A model generated the notes under the pieces. That model had not been told where the DNA came from. It ran no database searches and worked only from the letters and a program-made list of their open reading frames with translations. Both the position numbers and the translations under genes were made by a program. Positions 24,566-32,580 of a DNA stretch of 38,047 bases are shown here, one piece after another. Origin of the DNA: JAVBMC01 sp031552845 (lineage in GTDB: Bacteria; Verrucomicrobiota; Kiritimatiellia; RFP12; DVOR01); contig JAVBMC010000018.1 of NCBI GenBank assembly GCA_031552845.1, positions 1-38,047 on the forward strand, read 5' to 3'. Every line of letters starts with the position of its first letter. The stretch's first letter is position 1.

Positions 24566-26204
24566 AAGGTGCTCCGGATGATTTAGTTAATGTAAGTGTG
24601 ATTTCAGAAAGAGAGGTAAGACGTCTGTCGTGCGACACAATTAAAACGGTACAAGTATTTTTGAGAGAGGCTATGATTTGAATGATTTGATCTTGTGAAT
24701 CATCGTCAAGGTGATTGCTCAATTCATCAAAGATAATAACCTTTGGGTTTTGTGCGAGAACTCGAGCAATTGACAGACGTTGCCTTTCACCACCCGAAAG
24801 TACATGTCCATCCATTCCCATATCAGCATCTAGTCCTTGTGGTATCTTTGTGAGGAGATAATCTAACCCGACTTGCTGAAGCAGATTATAAATCAGAGTA
24901 TCATCAACTAGGGGATTGCGTAGTGAAATGTTGTCTCTTAGCGTACAGCTCAACAGGATGGGTTCTTGAGAGACAATCGCCATTTCTCGACGTAAGGCAT
25001 CCCGATTAACGGTGTGATGAGCAACTCCGTCGAAAAAAAGCTCCCCATCTTCTGGATCCATTTGCATTGCAATCAATTTCAGGAGAGTGCTTTTCCCGCT
25101 TCCATTCGGGCCTACAATGGCTACACACGATTTCGGAGGAATCTTTAAACACAGATTGTTAAAAACGGCTATCTTCTGATCGTAAGAAAAGGAAATATTT
25201 TTTAATGTTATTCCGCCTTTAAATGAGTTAAGAATTATTTTTCCAGAGTCGACCTCAACACCGGAATGTTCGCATAATTCCTCAATAGAATTCCAAGCCT
25301 CTCCGATCATTTCTATATACGGCAATCCTTGGAAGATGGCAGAAAATGCGGTCATAACCTGTAGGAAAAGTATTTGATAAACGACAACATCACCAATAGA
25401 AATTATTCCTGTCCATGCCAAATATCCAGCTCCGCCAACAACAATACTTTCACCGACAAACAGTAGCCCCATGATGGCGAACTCAAGATGCATATTCGTA
25501 TCATCAAGCACTCGCCCAGCGTCTGAATTTTTCTTAAAGATTGCATTGACCTCCGGAGTAAATCGTGAAACAGCCGCCATGGACTTTAGTTCAGAAAACG
25601 ACATAAGGAAATTTAAAATTCGATTGGTCAGCTGGTCATTGCATTTTCGATATGTCTTATTGGTGTGTTCTAGTTGTTTTCTATATCGGTTTAATATACA
25701 AAAACACACGGGGAAAAAAACAACGGTACAAAATGCAATCGTAATATTCTTTGCAAATATAATTATCAAGGAAACAATAGAGGTAACGGCACCAGTGATT
25801 AGCAAGGGAAACAATTTATTGATTGAACATGTGACAATGTTACAATCCCTGAAAAACTTTGCTCCTAGCTCTCCGTGTTTATAATGATCTAGAGCAGCTG
25901 GACTCATTTGCTGCAAATTTTCCAACAAAGAGTTTTGTAATTCTAATGTATACTCTCGTGCTGCATGATTGATTGAGCGTTGAAAAATATATTTAAAACA
26001 TATTCCCAACAAACTTAGCAAAACCATTACAAGGAAGACACATAAAGGCTCTAGAAAGTGTCTATGTCGGACCAAGTTATCAATTAAGCATCCTAAAACG
26101 AGTGGAATTGCAGATGTGACGACAATAGATGCAAATAAATAACCCCCGATTCTACCAAGCTTCGGTATTTTGCTCATTTGTTTCAAAATCGTGTTTGTTT
26201 TCAT
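24531..26204 (-). CDS. ABC exporter (fused permease-ATPase), peptide export
   Basis: The 557-residue half-transporter has a six-helix membrane domain (about 20-320) and a C-terminal ATPase with GPNGSGKST (Walker A), LSGGERQR (signature), VIIFDELSNHLDD (Walker B, catalytic Glu) and SHDRR (H-loop). There is no N-terminal C39 peptidase domain, so leader removal would need another protease. No clear ribosome site precedes ATG 26204; translation may be coupled to a small upstream frame that overlaps it by about 50 nt. With the maturase and precursor it forms one operon, so it probably exports the modified peptide. MSKIPKLG at 26177 is an alternative start. Confidence 0.9.
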   Translation of the reverse strand: MKTNTILKQMSKIPKLGRIGGYLFASIVVTSAIPLVLGCLIDNLVRHRHFLEPLCVFLVMVLLSLLGICFKYIFQRSINHAAREYTLELQNSLLENLQQMSPAALDHYKHGELGAKFFRDCNIVTCSINKLFPLLITGAVTSIVSLIIIFAKNITIAFCTVVFFPVCFCILNRYRKQLEHTNKTYRKCNDQLTNRILNFLMSFSELKSMAAVSRFTPEVNAIFKKNSDAGRVLDDTNMHLEFAIMGLLFVGESIVVGGAGYLAWTGIISIGDVVVYQILFLQVMTAFSAIFQGLPYIEMIGEAWNSIEELCEHSGVEVDSGKIILNSFKGGITLKNISFSYDQKIAVFNNLCLKIPPKSCVAIVGPNGSGKSTLLKLIAMQMDPEDGELFFDGVAHHTVNRDALRREMAIVSQEPILLSCTLRDNISLRNPLVDDTLIYNLLQQVGLDYLLTKIPQGLDADMGMDGHVLSGGERQRLSIARVLAQNPKVIIFDELSNHLDDDSQDQIIQIIASLKNTCTVLIVSHDRRLTSLSEITLTLTKSSGAPYECIYRLAASV

Positions 26205-26414
26205 TTGCTAAAATAGCCAAGAGGTATGCTAGCCCAACGGAAAGATTATTTGATCGCCCATGGAATGTTTCCAACCCTAAAATGAGCAGATTGTGTTGGT
26301 ATAAGCAATAAGATCTGCATGAGTAGCTCTTGCACAAATAATACAGGGCAAAGCCTATAGTGCTACACGCAATGCAAAAGCGATATGTTTCGCAATATTG
26401 ATTATTTGTAACAT
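26152..26414 (-). pseudogene. Possible frameshifted small membrane protein upstream of the exporter
   Basis: ATG 26414 has an excellent GGAGG 5 nt upstream but its frame stops after 19 codons (MLQIINIAKHIAFALRVAL). Shifting by -1 near the end of that frame enters an open frame running to 26152. That frame looks coding: IGFALYYLCKSYSC, then NNLSVGLAYLLAILANE, two hydrophobic stretches, ending inside the exporter gene. The joined product would be about 88 residues. I see no classical slippery heptamer, so a decayed gene or a sequencing error is likelier than programmed shifting. Its function is unknown; small membrane partners are common in peptide export loci. Confidence 0.4.
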
Positions 26415-26419
26415 GATTT

Positions 26420-26450
26420 CCTCCGTATGCCTCTGATGTTGTGACGGAGG
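26420..26450 (-). promoter_or_regulatory. Hairpin sequestering a ribosome binding site
   Basis: CCTCCGT and ACGGAGG (26450-26444 with 26426-26420 on the - strand) pair perfectly. The downstream arm is the Shine-Dalgarno sequence of ATG 26414. Confidence 0.6.
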
Positions 26451-26466
26451 ATAGCCTCAAGGCAAT

Positions 26467-26709
26467 AAAAAAGGCGTACCCCCAAGTCATATCTCATGTG
26501 AGGTATCGCCAAACACCTAAGTTAAAATACAACAAGAGAGTACGCCACGTGTAGAGACACGCGGCGCACCGTCTTATTCAGCTTTAACTTTAGAAATTGG
26601 CGATTTCACATGAAGCCGTAATAAGCAGGTGTGCTTATTTGTTCGCTCGGCTGGTGGAGCCGGACGTTATAGAAAAGAACGGACGGATTTATAAGGGTCA
26701 CCCGTACTG
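26467..26709 (-). ncRNA. Candidate structured leader or small RNA with terminator
   Basis: Read on the - strand from the promoter at 26744-26716, the transcript contains a rod-like imperfect palindrome: 26613-26606 pairs with 26501-26494 (8 bp), 26603-26597 with 26512-26506 (7 bp), 26590-26583 with 26526-26519 (8 bp) and a GC-rich tip, 26566-26557 with 26552-26543 (10 bp, one G-U). Between the last two is a symmetric 16/16-nt bubble. A small hairpin (AATAAGCA/TGCTTATT) precedes the rod. GGCGTAC (26546-26540) can alternatively pair with GTACGCC (26479-26473), directly before six T residues (26472-26467), as a terminator. This may be an attenuating leader of the peptide operon or an independent RNA of 6S-like shape. 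I do not recognise a known family. Confidence 0.5.
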
Positions 26710-26715
26710 CCAGTT

Positions 26716-26744
26716 ATGATACTCCTTATTAGCAGGCATTGCAA
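26716..26744 (-). promoter_or_regulatory. Promoter of the RiPP locus leader
   Basis: TTGCAA (26744-26739), 17-bp spacer and TATCAT (26721-26716). The expected start is near 26709. Confidence 0.55.
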
Positions 26745-27276
26745 GTACAAAGGTAACGACTATGATTGAAAGGTAAAAGGGCATAGAAATCTATGAACGT
26801 ACCGCGTGTCATTTCTAATACACTCACAAGATAGTGGTGTGCGATGAGACCAATATGGATTTTGCGCGATGGGTGTAGCCTACAACGATGTGAATATAGT
26901 TATACGTTGGGTTGCTTGGCCACGCAATTGAGTCTTGCTTTATGATGCCTCTTCCAAGTGCCTCGATATAATCCCCAGAAAGTATCATAAAAGACTAACT
27001 GTCAGTCTCATCAAGAAAGCCGTTAAAGAGCTCCTCAATAAATGACTGTTTTTCGTGATCGACCTCGCGACCTTAGCCACTAACGCTACGCTAGTCTGTG
27101 GCATCTGCGCAGGTGACGCCTAGGCAGATGTCATCATGCCCGTCACTTAAGCACACGCGCCTCGTCTCTCGCCCGGTGCGAATCAAGGGCACACCACTTC
27201 TCGCCGATGGATATCACAATGTCCATCAGGATTTCATAGAAGAAAGGAAATATTGTTATATGTCTCAATCGCTTGT
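26745..27276. other. Gene-poor stretch, possible remnant of a decayed gene
   Basis: No intact gene. On the - strand between about 27120 and 26823 one frame reads protein-like but is broken by several stops; it includes VDHEKQSFIEELFNGFLDETD, then MILSGDYIEALGRGIIKQDS. I cannot name a family. No repeat modules are seen here. Confidence 0.35.
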
Positions 27277-27807
27277 TTACAGCGTTCTTTCGAAAAAATC
27301 CAAGTTTTGTTTTGTCTGAAATTTTGTCCCGTAGATATCCTCGTACTCAACCGTTATGACAATTTTAGACAAAGCACGACGAACAGCTTCTTTTTCGTGT
27401 GGGCTCTTGGAGCGCAATTCAACTAGCCCAAGTTTTTGATCAGACGTCGGTAATGTTCTGCCATCTAGGGTCTCCATGAAGGTGCTCCACATACTTACCG
27501 CTGGCATCAAGTCAATCAATTGAGAGGATGTGGCGGTCGGTGAACAACAGCGCAATTTTTTAATAATTAGCGGACCAGTTCCAACATTCGTGATTCTAAC
27601 CGCGATGCAGTCTTCATAATCACTTGGTAAAATTTCGCAGATAGGACGCACACTGTTTTTATTGTGTTGTTGTTGCAATCGACTAAAATACACTGTGAAT
27701 ATAATGGAAATTACACCAACGATTAGAGGAATTGCGTCTATAATAGATGGCATCCTGCCAAAAACAATCGGTCCAATACTGTACGACACACAGCTAAGTA
27801 AAATCAT
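27277..27807 (-). CDS. Membrane-anchored protein of unknown function
   Basis: The 176-residue product has one or two hydrophobic N-terminal segments (MPSIIDAIPLIVGVISIIFTVYFSRL is the core). A short basic linker and a soluble domain follow, with IAVRITNVGTGPLIIKKL and ITVEYEDIYGTKF, which suggests an Ig-like beta sandwich facing the cytoplasm or periplasm. A promoter (TTGATA, 17 bp, TACACT) lies upstream and an AGAAG precedes ATG 27807; an in-frame ATG at 27753 is a possible alternative. It stands alone between the RiPP locus and the TPR-hydrolase gene. I do not recognise the family. Similar anchored orphans occur in genomic islands, but no function can be given. Confidence 0.7.
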   Translation of the reverse strand: MILLSCVSYSIGPIVFGRMPSIIDAIPLIVGVISIIFTVYFSRLQQQHNKNSVRPICEILPSDYEDCIAVRITNVGTGPLIIKKLRCCSPTATSSQLIDLMPAVSMWSTFMETLDGRTLPTSDQKLGLVELRSKSPHEKEAVRRALSKIVITVEYEDIYGTKFQTKQNLDFFERTL

Positions 27808-27860
27808 AATTCATTCTTCTGTTTTATACCAATGACACGCGCAATCTAACAACGCGACGT

Positions 27861-27889
27861 AGTGTAACACCTTTTTCTCAAAGTATCAA
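27861..27889 (-). promoter_or_regulatory. Promoter of the membrane-anchored orphan
   Basis: TTGATA (27889-27884), 17-bp spacer and TACACT (27866-27861), about 54 nt before the ATG at 27807. Confidence 0.6.
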
Positions 27890-28441
27890 GTAGTTTGGGG
27901 TGGATTTGTTATTTAAAAAGGCGGATGTGCAGAAGGAGCAAGATATCGCGGCGGCGCGGAGAGGGGAGAGCAAAGTAATAAGCAAAAGGTATTGGTAATA
28001 AGTGGGGAGGTGGTTTCCGCGAAACACGCCCTATTTGCTGACGCGAGCAGAGGTGGAGAGGGGTCGCGTGGAGAGGCGCGTGGGTTCGGCTAGAGGGAGT
28101 TCAGACTTTTCGATCTTGATGTCGTCTTGTTGGTTTCTTTAGTGAATAGCTTTTTTGGAGTTGGTAATCATGCCGGTGGCGCGGGTGGTTTGGGCGATTC
28201 GTTTCTGGGTTGCGTGAGGGGGAGGTTGGATTTTGAAATATCAACATTGATTTCCGGCTTGCGGTGCTGGATGGTTCACTGCCATTTGTCGGCATGGTTT
28301 GGGGGTTGGGGCTTGTCTATTCCTGTTGAGGTGGGGATTTTTACAACTTTGGTGTCTTTTCGTTCTGTAATCGTGTTACAGCCATGGATGGGAATAACAT
28401 GCGTACTAAAAGAGTAGGTGCCTGTCCAGATTAACGCTCGT
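27890..28441. other. Gap with repeat module and no supported gene
   Basis: At 27946-28017 a degraded copy of the CGCGGAG and AAGTAATAAG modules is seen. Between 28090 and 28420 the - strand has Lys/Pro/Thr-rich frames with stops (for example KDTKVVKIPTSTG) that may be the remains of a linker region. No start with a ribosome site supports a gene. Confidence 0.5.
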
Positions 28442-30802
28442 CTATTGAATGTGGCTGCCTGTGACGTGGAGCGGACATAGATAGAGAATTTTTCCGAAGG
28501 ATGGAGCAATAGAGATGGCGATTATTTTTTCTGGCGAGAAGAACTTTTTGCAGTGACTGCACATGACGGTTAAGTTTTCCACATCAATGATGAGCCCAAT
28601 GTCGGCCGGAAGAATGACGGGCATATTGTCGGAGCGCTTTCCATCTTGGATAACCCGTTCCAGTAGGTGTTTTACAACAGGAACGCGAATATCGCCTAGT
28701 TGTCCCCAAAATTCAGTCACTACATAAATTTTTGCGGCAGTCGCGTTAATCAAATTGAGAAGTCCCATAATTCCAAGATGGTCTTTTTTTCCATCTTTTT
28801 CGGAAAGATCTGCGTCTCGAGTTGCGCTGAAATTGCACACAATAACATCGCTTTGTTTCAAATTTGTGCCGAGTGTTTCAAGCCATTTGGTATCGCCTGT
28901 GAACCCCACGTTACGTTCTTGCGTTTTCTCACAGTTAAGTGAAAAATTAAATCCACACGCGGACGGAGCTTCAGGCCCATGATCAACTTTAAAAACATGA
29001 AGCTTACAATGATCATCATCAAGCGGAATATCGTCTCCGGCTTGACTCATATAAACATCTACGCGCTTTCTACCTGAACGCTGATGCAAGAGTGAGGATT
29101 GACTAGCATGCTTGTTGAAGGTGTTTTCGTCCAAATTAAATCGCAGGACACGGTGATGATTTTTTGCGACATCCTTGTCCAGCTGTACAATAGCGTCCAA
29201 GTCACCCGCGTGATCCGGATGGAAGTGTGTCGTCTGCACACTGTAAACCTGAAGGATGTGTGGAGGGAGATTTTTGTTTAATGGTAATTCATCGAAGCTG
29301 CAAAATGTTGCTAAAAAATCGGTTCCCGGGTCTATGATATGTATTTTGCTGTTCCAAGTTAGAAAGAAGCCTCCTCCGCAACATTTGGCATTCGAATAAA
29401 ATTCAGGATGAGCTAACGAGATTATGTTTGTGCTTGAGCTCCACCCCCTTAAACAGACCAGCCAATTTCCAAACGAAGCGAGTTCACGCTCTCCATAAAT
29501 GTCAGTTGCCGTAGATTTTTTTATTACCGCATTTTCAATTGCTTTTAGGGCGTTACTCTTGTCCTCAGTTGACGGTTGAGACGTTGGATCCATTGGCCGA
29601 ACAGTGGGAGATTTTTCGATTTGAGTCGCGCTGTAATATAATTGCGCTAAACCTTCCTGCCCTTCGTTCGTGGCACGTAAAAAATTACTAAGTGTTTCAT
29701 TCAGATCTTCAGCTACTAGTGCGCTGTCTTCTTCTCCGGCTGCACGATAGGCTTTGGCTGCTTTTTCTAAATAAAGAATTGCGTTTGAATAATCTTTCAG
29801 GTCACGATAACATAAGGCTATGCCACGCCATATGTCTCCAATGAAATCACACTTTTTTGTGTTGAGGGCTGCTTGGTAACAGCTAATCGCCTCTTCATAA
29901 CGACCGAGGTTATTTAAAACGATACTTTTGTTGTAATAGGAGATTGCGTCGTCAGGGTCAATCTTAATGGCTTTGTTGTAAGCGTCGATGGCTTCCTCGT
30001 ATCGTTTGAGATCGTCTAGAACAATGCCTTTGCCGTTGTAAGCAAATGCATATTCCGGATCGATTTCGATGGCGTTGTCGAAACACTCGATGGCTTCATC
30101 ATACCGTTCGAGACGGCTTAGTGTGTTGCCTTTGTTGCTGTAAGCGGGTGCATTTTTTGGATCAATGCCGATAGCGTTATCATAACACTCGATTGCTTCC
30201 TTGTAACGTCTGAGATTGCTTAAGGCGCGTCCTTTCTGGTTGTAAGAGTATGCGTTTTTTGGATCAAGTGCAATGGCTTTGTCGAGCCACTTGATGGCTT
30301 TATTATAATGGGTGAGATCGTTTAGAGCGTGTCCTTTAAAACTGTATGCGGCTGCATCGTTTGGGGCAAGTTTGATGTTTTTTTCAAAACACTTGATGGC
30401 GTCCTCGTATCGATTAAGAATGCCAAGAACGATGCCTTTTTTGTTGTAAGTCTGTGAGTCTTTTGGATTAAGCTTAATGACTTTGTCGATGCACTCGATG
30501 ACTTCATCATAGCGTTTGAGATCATACAGAGCATTGACTTTGTTGTTGTAGGCAATGGTGTAGGTGTTGTCGGCTTTTATGGCGAGGTTGTATTTACTTA
30601 ATTCGGCCTCATAATCTTTGGCGCCCCATCTGATTGCGTTGCCTTCGCAAATATGGGCGAGGGCAAGGAGGCGGCCGGTGGGGTGGGTGGCGAGGATTTG
30701 TTGGGCGAGTTCTTGGAGGCTTTTGAAGTCTTCGGCTTCGTTGAAGGCTTGGCGTTTGGCATCAAGTTCGGCGAGATCGAAATGGGGGATGTTCTCCGGC
30801 AT
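28442..30802 (-). CDS. TPR array fused to metallo-beta-lactamase-fold hydrolase
   Basis: The 786-residue protein starts at ATG 30802 (AAGGAT 8 nt upstream). Residues about 55-370 are eight or so 34-residue TPRs (AYNNKVNALYDLKRYDEVIECIDKV type). After a linker, residues about 440-740 form a metallo-beta-lactamase fold with THFHPDHAGD (His526, His528, Asp530, His531), VDHGPE, GFTGDTKW and a late DHLG, so the two-metal site looks complete. The C-terminus has CSHC and a later CPLH, a possible zinc ribbon. The hydrolase part is closest in style to nuclease or phosphodiesterase members of the fold. Substrate unknown; TPRs imply a protein partner. Its position among accessory genes makes a defence role possible but unproven. 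Confidence 0.85.
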   Translation of the reverse strand: MPENIPHFDLAELDAKRQAFNEAEDFKSLQELAQQILATHPTGRLLALAHICEGNAIRWGAKDYEAELSKYNLAIKADNTYTIAYNNKVNALYDLKRYDEVIECIDKVIKLNPKDSQTYNKKGIVLGILNRYEDAIKCFEKNIKLAPNDAAAYSFKGHALNDLTHYNKAIKWLDKAIALDPKNAYSYNQKGRALSNLRRYKEAIECYDNAIGIDPKNAPAYSNKGNTLSRLERYDEAIECFDNAIEIDPEYAFAYNGKGIVLDDLKRYEEAIDAYNKAIKIDPDDAISYYNKSIVLNNLGRYEEAISCYQAALNTKKCDFIGDIWRGIALCYRDLKDYSNAILYLEKAAKAYRAAGEEDSALVAEDLNETLSNFLRATNEGQEGLAQLYYSATQIEKSPTVRPMDPTSQPSTEDKSNALKAIENAVIKKSTATDIYGERELASFGNWLVCLRGWSSSTNIISLAHPEFYSNAKCCGGGFFLTWNSKIHIIDPGTDFLATFCSFDELPLNKNLPPHILQVYSVQTTHFHPDHAGDLDAIVQLDKDVAKNHHRVLRFNLDENTFNKHASQSSLLHQRSGRKRVDVYMSQAGDDIPLDDDHCKLHVFKVDHGPEAPSACGFNFSLNCEKTQERNVGFTGDTKWLETLGTNLKQSDVIVCNFSATRDADLSEKDGKKDHLGIMGLLNLINATAAKIYVVTEFWGQLGDIRVPVVKHLLERVIQDGKRSDNMPVILPADIGLIIDVENLTVMCSHCKKFFSPEKIIAISIAPSFGKILYLCPLHVTGSHIQ
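29880..30560 (-). repeat. Tandem 102-bp repeats encoding the TPRs
   Basis: About seven 102-bp units are recognisable at DNA level from recurring words meaning TACAACAAAAAGGG or similar at unit starts. Diversity between units is moderate, so the array grew by duplication followed by drift. Confidence 0.75.
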
Positions 30803-30847
30803 TGTGTCATCCTTATATGGGGGTTGCGCAACTCTAAAACTTTTATG

Positions 30848-30876
30848 AGTTTAGCATTTTGTGGAGGAGATGGCAA
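30848..30876 (-). promoter_or_regulatory. Promoter of the TPR-hydrolase gene
   Basis: TTGCCA (30876-30871), 17-bp spacer and TAAACT (30853-30848), 46 nt before the ATG. Confidence 0.6.
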
Positions 30877-31148
30877 GGATGTTTTGTTTTGGAAACAGAA
30901 ATATTTATTGATATTAGGTTGAGGAGATGGGGGCGCGGGAGTGAGGCGGAGAGGAGAATTCACAGGTGGGAGCGAGGGGGGGCGATGCGGTGGTTTCAGC
31001 GGGCTGATGACGCTTTTGCCGCGATACGGCTGGCATTTTCAACCGGTTACAATTTGTAACCGGTTCATTTCTCTCGTTTTGTAACCGGAGCTTCATTACT
31101 TTCCAGTAATTACTTGCCCGTGTTTCTTGCGTTCGGCGTGGGTGCGGA
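30877..31148. other. Intergenic stretch with repeat module and palindromes
   Basis: A degraded GC-rich module occupies about 30919-31010. The palindrome AACCGGTTAC-AATTT-GTAACCGGTT lies at 31041-31065, with a further half-site TTGTAACCGG at 31079-31088. Confidence 0.7.
31041..31088. repeat. 10-bp-arm palindrome plus half-site beside the second Fic gene
   Basis: Perfect arms 31041-31050 and 31056-31065 around a 5-nt centre; half-site at 31079-31088. There is no T-run. The layout mirrors that beside the first Fic gene, with a different sequence. Confidence 0.75.
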
Positions 31149-32060
31149 TTAGGCGAGTAGGGTGAGATATTGTTGCAGGCGGTCTTTGATGTGGTTTGCA
31201 ATGAGCAGTATCATCGGGCTTGCATCGTTGTTTTTGGCGTAGACGTCAAAGCATTTGTAGTAGCGGCGGCGGTTTGTAAATTTGACGTCAATGGGCGGGT
31301 AGCCTGCTTGCATGAGCATGAGGTTGATGAGCAGTCGGCCGGTGCGTCCGTTGCCGTCGATGAATGGGTGGATGCTTTCAAAATCGAGATGAAACACCGC
31401 TGCTGCTTCAATGGGGTGTTTGTTGCTTTTGCGTTCGCGCGTGAGTTGTTCCATTTGCACGGGGACTAGGTAGGGTTGCACAGGGGTGTGACCCGTCCCC
31501 ATAATGCGTACCGGAATGGTGCGGTAGACGCCTTTGTCTTCCGGGCGGTCCATCAGCACGAGCGAATGTATTTGTTTGATGATATGCTCTGATAGTGTCA
31601 CATTCTCAGAAACAAGCGTCTGTACAAACAGAAATGCATCTTTGTGTCCGACGGCTTCCAAGTGTTCTTTGAGGGGCTTTTGGTCAATGGTGACGCCTTC
31701 GAGCACCAATGCGGTCTCTTGCAGGGTGAGCGTGCTGCCTTCGATCGCGTTGGAGTTGTAGGTGAACTCTACCAAGAATTCTTCTTGCAGGCGTTGCAGC
31801 TCTCCTTTTGTGAAGGGGCGGCGGCGAGCGAGCTCGGCTTTGAGCGCGTCGATTTCTGAGAAAAGTGCCGCGTATTGTTCCGGAATGTCTTTTCCTCTGA
31901 GATGGCGTTTGTCAGCCGGTTTGATGACATTGGCAGGCAGTACGTAGGAGCGTCCTTTTTTGACAACTCCATCAATAGCTCCTTGTTCGCACAGCAGGCG
32001 CACTCGTCGATCTGAGATTCCCCATTGTTCGGCAGCTTGCTTAACACTGATATAGTCCAT
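31149..32060 (-). CDS. Fic-family protein with N-terminal helix-turn-helix
   Basis: The 303-residue protein starts at ATG 32060, 8 nt after GGAGGT; the in-frame ATG at 32105 lies in the promoter. Residues 1-55 look like a MerR/excisionase-type helix-turn-helix (ISVKQAAEQWGISDRRVRLLCEQGAI). NSNAIEGS (Glu107) is a class II inhibitory motif. The active-site loop is HPFIDGNGRTGR (His231). AMP transfer to a protein target, kept in check in cis, is the expected activity, and the DNA-binding end suggests autoregulation. It is only distantly similar to the Fic protein at 20663-21838. It stands alone with its own promoter. Confidence 0.92.
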   Translation of the reverse strand: MDYISVKQAAEQWGISDRRVRLLCEQGAIDGVVKKGRSYVLPANVIKPADKRHLRGKDIPEQYAALFSEIDALKAELARRRPFTKGELQRLQEEFLVEFTYNSNAIEGSTLTLQETALVLEGVTIDQKPLKEHLEAVGHKDAFLFVQTLVSENVTLSEHIIKQIHSLVLMDRPEDKGVYRTIPVRIMGTGHTPVQPYLVPVQMEQLTRERKSNKHPIEAAAVFHLDFESIHPFIDGNGRTGRLLINLMLMQAGYPPIDVKFTNRRRYYKCFDVYAKNNDASPMILLIANHIKDRLQQYLTLLA

Positions 32061-32090
32061 AGTTGTCCACCTCCATGAGCGCTTGCCAAC

Positions 32091-32119
32091 ACTATAGCGC
32101 AACATAGGAACGATATCAA
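32091..32119 (-). promoter_or_regulatory. Promoter of the second Fic gene
   Basis: TTGATA (32119-32114), 17-bp spacer and TATAGT (32096-32091), about 30 nt before the ATG. Confidence 0.75.
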
Positions 32120-32168
32120 CTGAAAATGGTCTTTTTGAGTCGTATTATTCCGAATGGGCTGTCGGAAG

Positions 32169-32307
32169 CTCACGCGGAGGCGCGGAGGCGCGGAGAGAAG
32201 AGCAGTAAGAAGAAATAAGTGGGAAAGGATGATCCGCAGATGGGCGCAGATGAGAAGAGTGGAGAGGCTAAACGCGATGCGGCGGTCTCGGCGAGACCTG
32301 CCCTACC
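32169..32307. repeat. Composite dispersed repeat
   Basis: Module order: CACGCGGAGGCGCGGAGG type (32169-32199), an AAGAAATAAGT type, CCGCAGATGGGCGCAGATG type, then GGCTAAACGCGATGCGGCGG followed by GTCTCGGCGAGAC, a palindrome, and CTGCCCTACC. Similar modules are at 20001-20082, 33876-34230 and 35351-35465. Confidence 0.8.
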
Positions 32308-32580
32308 TTTTGGAGACAACAATTATTAGAGATGCCCTTATACCGTATCGTGCCGAGTGGTCATTTCCATTTTGGAAGTACCCACTTCAACTCGTTAAAG
32401 GCAATCTCCAAGGAGTCTTTTCCTGCGGCCTTTTGTGAGCGGTTTTTCCTGATGGGGTTGTGGCGGATTGTAGATTTGTGGAGGGAAGATAGGTTATAGC
32501 TGCGGATGGGTTTTGTAATTCAGCAGATGTGGGGGTGTTTTGGGGGATAGAGGGTTGTATTTTGTTGCTTGGGTGTTGGC
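32308..32580. other. Gap without recognisable gene
   Basis: I see no gene. G- and T-rich sequence on the + strand grades into the 22-bp array at 32581; a few degenerate 22-bp units may extend below 32581. Confidence 0.5.

Noticed and set aside
26467..26709. tmRNA or known riboswitch
   Set aside because: No tRNA-like acceptor end, no tag frame, and none of the riboswitch core sequences I know; left as an unnamed structured RNA.
27098..27319. 73-codon + strand frame overlapping the end of the membrane-anchored orphan
   Set aside because: No ribosome site, odd composition, overlaps a better gene.
28101..28509. Two overlapping - strand frames upstream of the membrane orphan
   Set aside because: Low-complexity Lys/Pro/Thr translations in two frames, stops in between, no ribosome site; noted only as possible remnant.
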